The translations under genes and the position numbers were made by a program. From Cordylochernes scorpioides (Eukaryota > Arthropoda > Arachnida > Pseudoscorpiones > Chernetidae): DNA of 64,000 nucleotides. The notes beneath the pieces are model-generated. The model was not told the origin of the DNA, did not search any database, and saw only the letters and a program-made list of their open reading frames with translations. The stretch is taken from contig CP092863.1 in assembly GCA_030710605.1 (NCBI GenBank), positions 113,460,010-113,524,009 of the forward strand, in the 5' to 3' direction. This document shows, piece by piece, positions 63,538 through 64,000 of this stretch (positions are counted from its first letter, which is position 1; the number at the start of each line of letters is the position of its first letter).

Positions 63538-64000
63538 GATGGCGCTCTGCCATCTAAAAAGCACATGTGCTCGTGGTCAGGAGATGCCTTCTTTATTTTT
63601 AATATCAACACCAGACCCACTTATCTTTTATTTTTTTTCTATTGTTTTCTCATGTGTTAAGCGTCTTTACGCAAATTTGGCCTTAAATATCCATTTCTTG
63701 ATTTCTCAAGAAGCCATTGGGTCCAAAAAATCTTTTTGGATGCAGTGGTTACAGCCTACTCCACGCTGACGAGCGCCAACAGCGCGAAACGCGTTCGTGG
63801 ATGGCTTTTCTTGATTTATCAAGAAATTGGGTTGGCCAAATATCACGGAGCAAGCTAAATAAACGTTTAGTTTATTCTTGCTCCACTAGATGGCGCTCTG
63901 CCATCTAAAAAGCACATGTGCTCGTGGTCAGGAGATGCCTTCTTTATTTTTAATATCAACACCTGACCTACTTATCTTTTATTTTTTTCTATTGTTTTCT
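63538..64000 (+). mobile_element. Hammerhead-bearing retroelement repeat, direct unit of 351 bp
   Basis: The block GATGGCGCTCTGCCATCTAA, GCACATGTGCTCGTGGTCAGG, ATGCCTTCTTTATTTTTAAT recurs at a spacing of 351 bp (63541 and 63892), the second copy running off the window. One hammerhead lies between. Short tandem units with one hammerhead, flanked by inverted copies, are known from Penelope-like elements and animal retrozymes. No protein frame is seen here. Confidence 0.7.
63760..63801 (+). ncRNA. Hammerhead ribozyme (type I, minimal stem III)
   Basis: All parts of the fold are present in order. Stem I 5' strand TCCACG (63760-63765). Core CTGACGA (63766-63772; CUGANGA). Stem II GCGC, loop CAACA, GCGC (63773-63785). 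GAAA (63786-63789). Tiny stem III CGCG with the cleavage triplet GTT (63793-63795). Stem I 3' strand CGTGGA (63796-63801), perfectly complementary to the 5' strand over six pairs. Stem I can extend past an internal loop by GCC/GGC. Self-cleavage is predicted between 63795 and 63796. A two-pair stem III is characteristic of hammerheads in Penelope-like elements and retrozymes. The fold is seen in the sequence; activity is inferred. Confidence 0.85.

Overview
This is nuclear DNA of an invertebrate animal, AT-rich and dominated by mobile elements. An arthropod is my best guess, perhaps a chelicerate: the intact Ty3/gypsy gag type, BEL/Pao, jockey-like LINE tails and a Penelope-like element of the Naiad kind fit best there, but the species cannot be named. 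Three host genes are visible, all on the minus strand. At 12845-14897 lies SMARCAL1, an annealing helicase, in a single exon. At 45800-63124 lie seven exons of synergin gamma (SYNRG), including its EH domain, DDFxDF motifs and cysteine-rich C-terminus; the gene continues beyond the right edge. At 1091-1237 lies one EF-hand-like exon of a gene that runs off the left side.

Layout. 1-12 kb: short non-autonomous repeats (a palindromic family, pogo-like MITEs, a tRNA-headed SINE), a Tc1-like transposon with an internal deletion (3798-5059), minisatellites and LINE tails. 16-19.5 kb: Helitron-like ends carrying tRNA modules and a 1.2 kb minisatellite. 20.6-25.3 kb: a complete, open Ty3/gypsy element on the minus strand. 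25.6-30.0 kb: a second Ty3/gypsy element on the plus strand with broken frames but nearly identical LTRs. 31-32.7 kb: more Helitron-end and CpG-rich repeats. 32.7-42.4 kb: a very AT-rich Penelope-like (Naiad-type) composite with GIY-YIG and RT-linker remnants, split by a 4.8 kb non-coding LTR element (34300-39145). 43953-44052: a gap of 100 N. 44-64 kb: the SYNRG region, its introns filled with SINEs, MITEs, a mariner MITE, LINE copies and a complete-looking BEL/Pao insertion (51619-56997). At the right edge an inverted and direct repeat complex carries a hammerhead ribozyme.

Most striking points: (1) the BEL/Pao element keeps LTRs, target duplication, Gag, protease and RNase H, but Ser/Pro-rich and acidic coding sequence stands where reverse transcriptase and integrase should be; (2) a complete hammerhead ribozyme fold at 63760-63801, with an inverted copy that starts at its predicted cleavage site; (3) Helitron-like ends associated with three different tRNA modules (Gly, a Thr-like SINE head, and an intron-containing Tyr half); (4) the Naiad-type composite with the LTR element nested in it; (5) repeated one-base homopolymer frameshifts in unrelated genes, which suggest residual assembly errors.

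The host genes do not act together. SMARCAL1 acts in replication-fork repair and synergin gamma in clathrin/AP-1 traffic. The rest of the window is a record of nested insertions.
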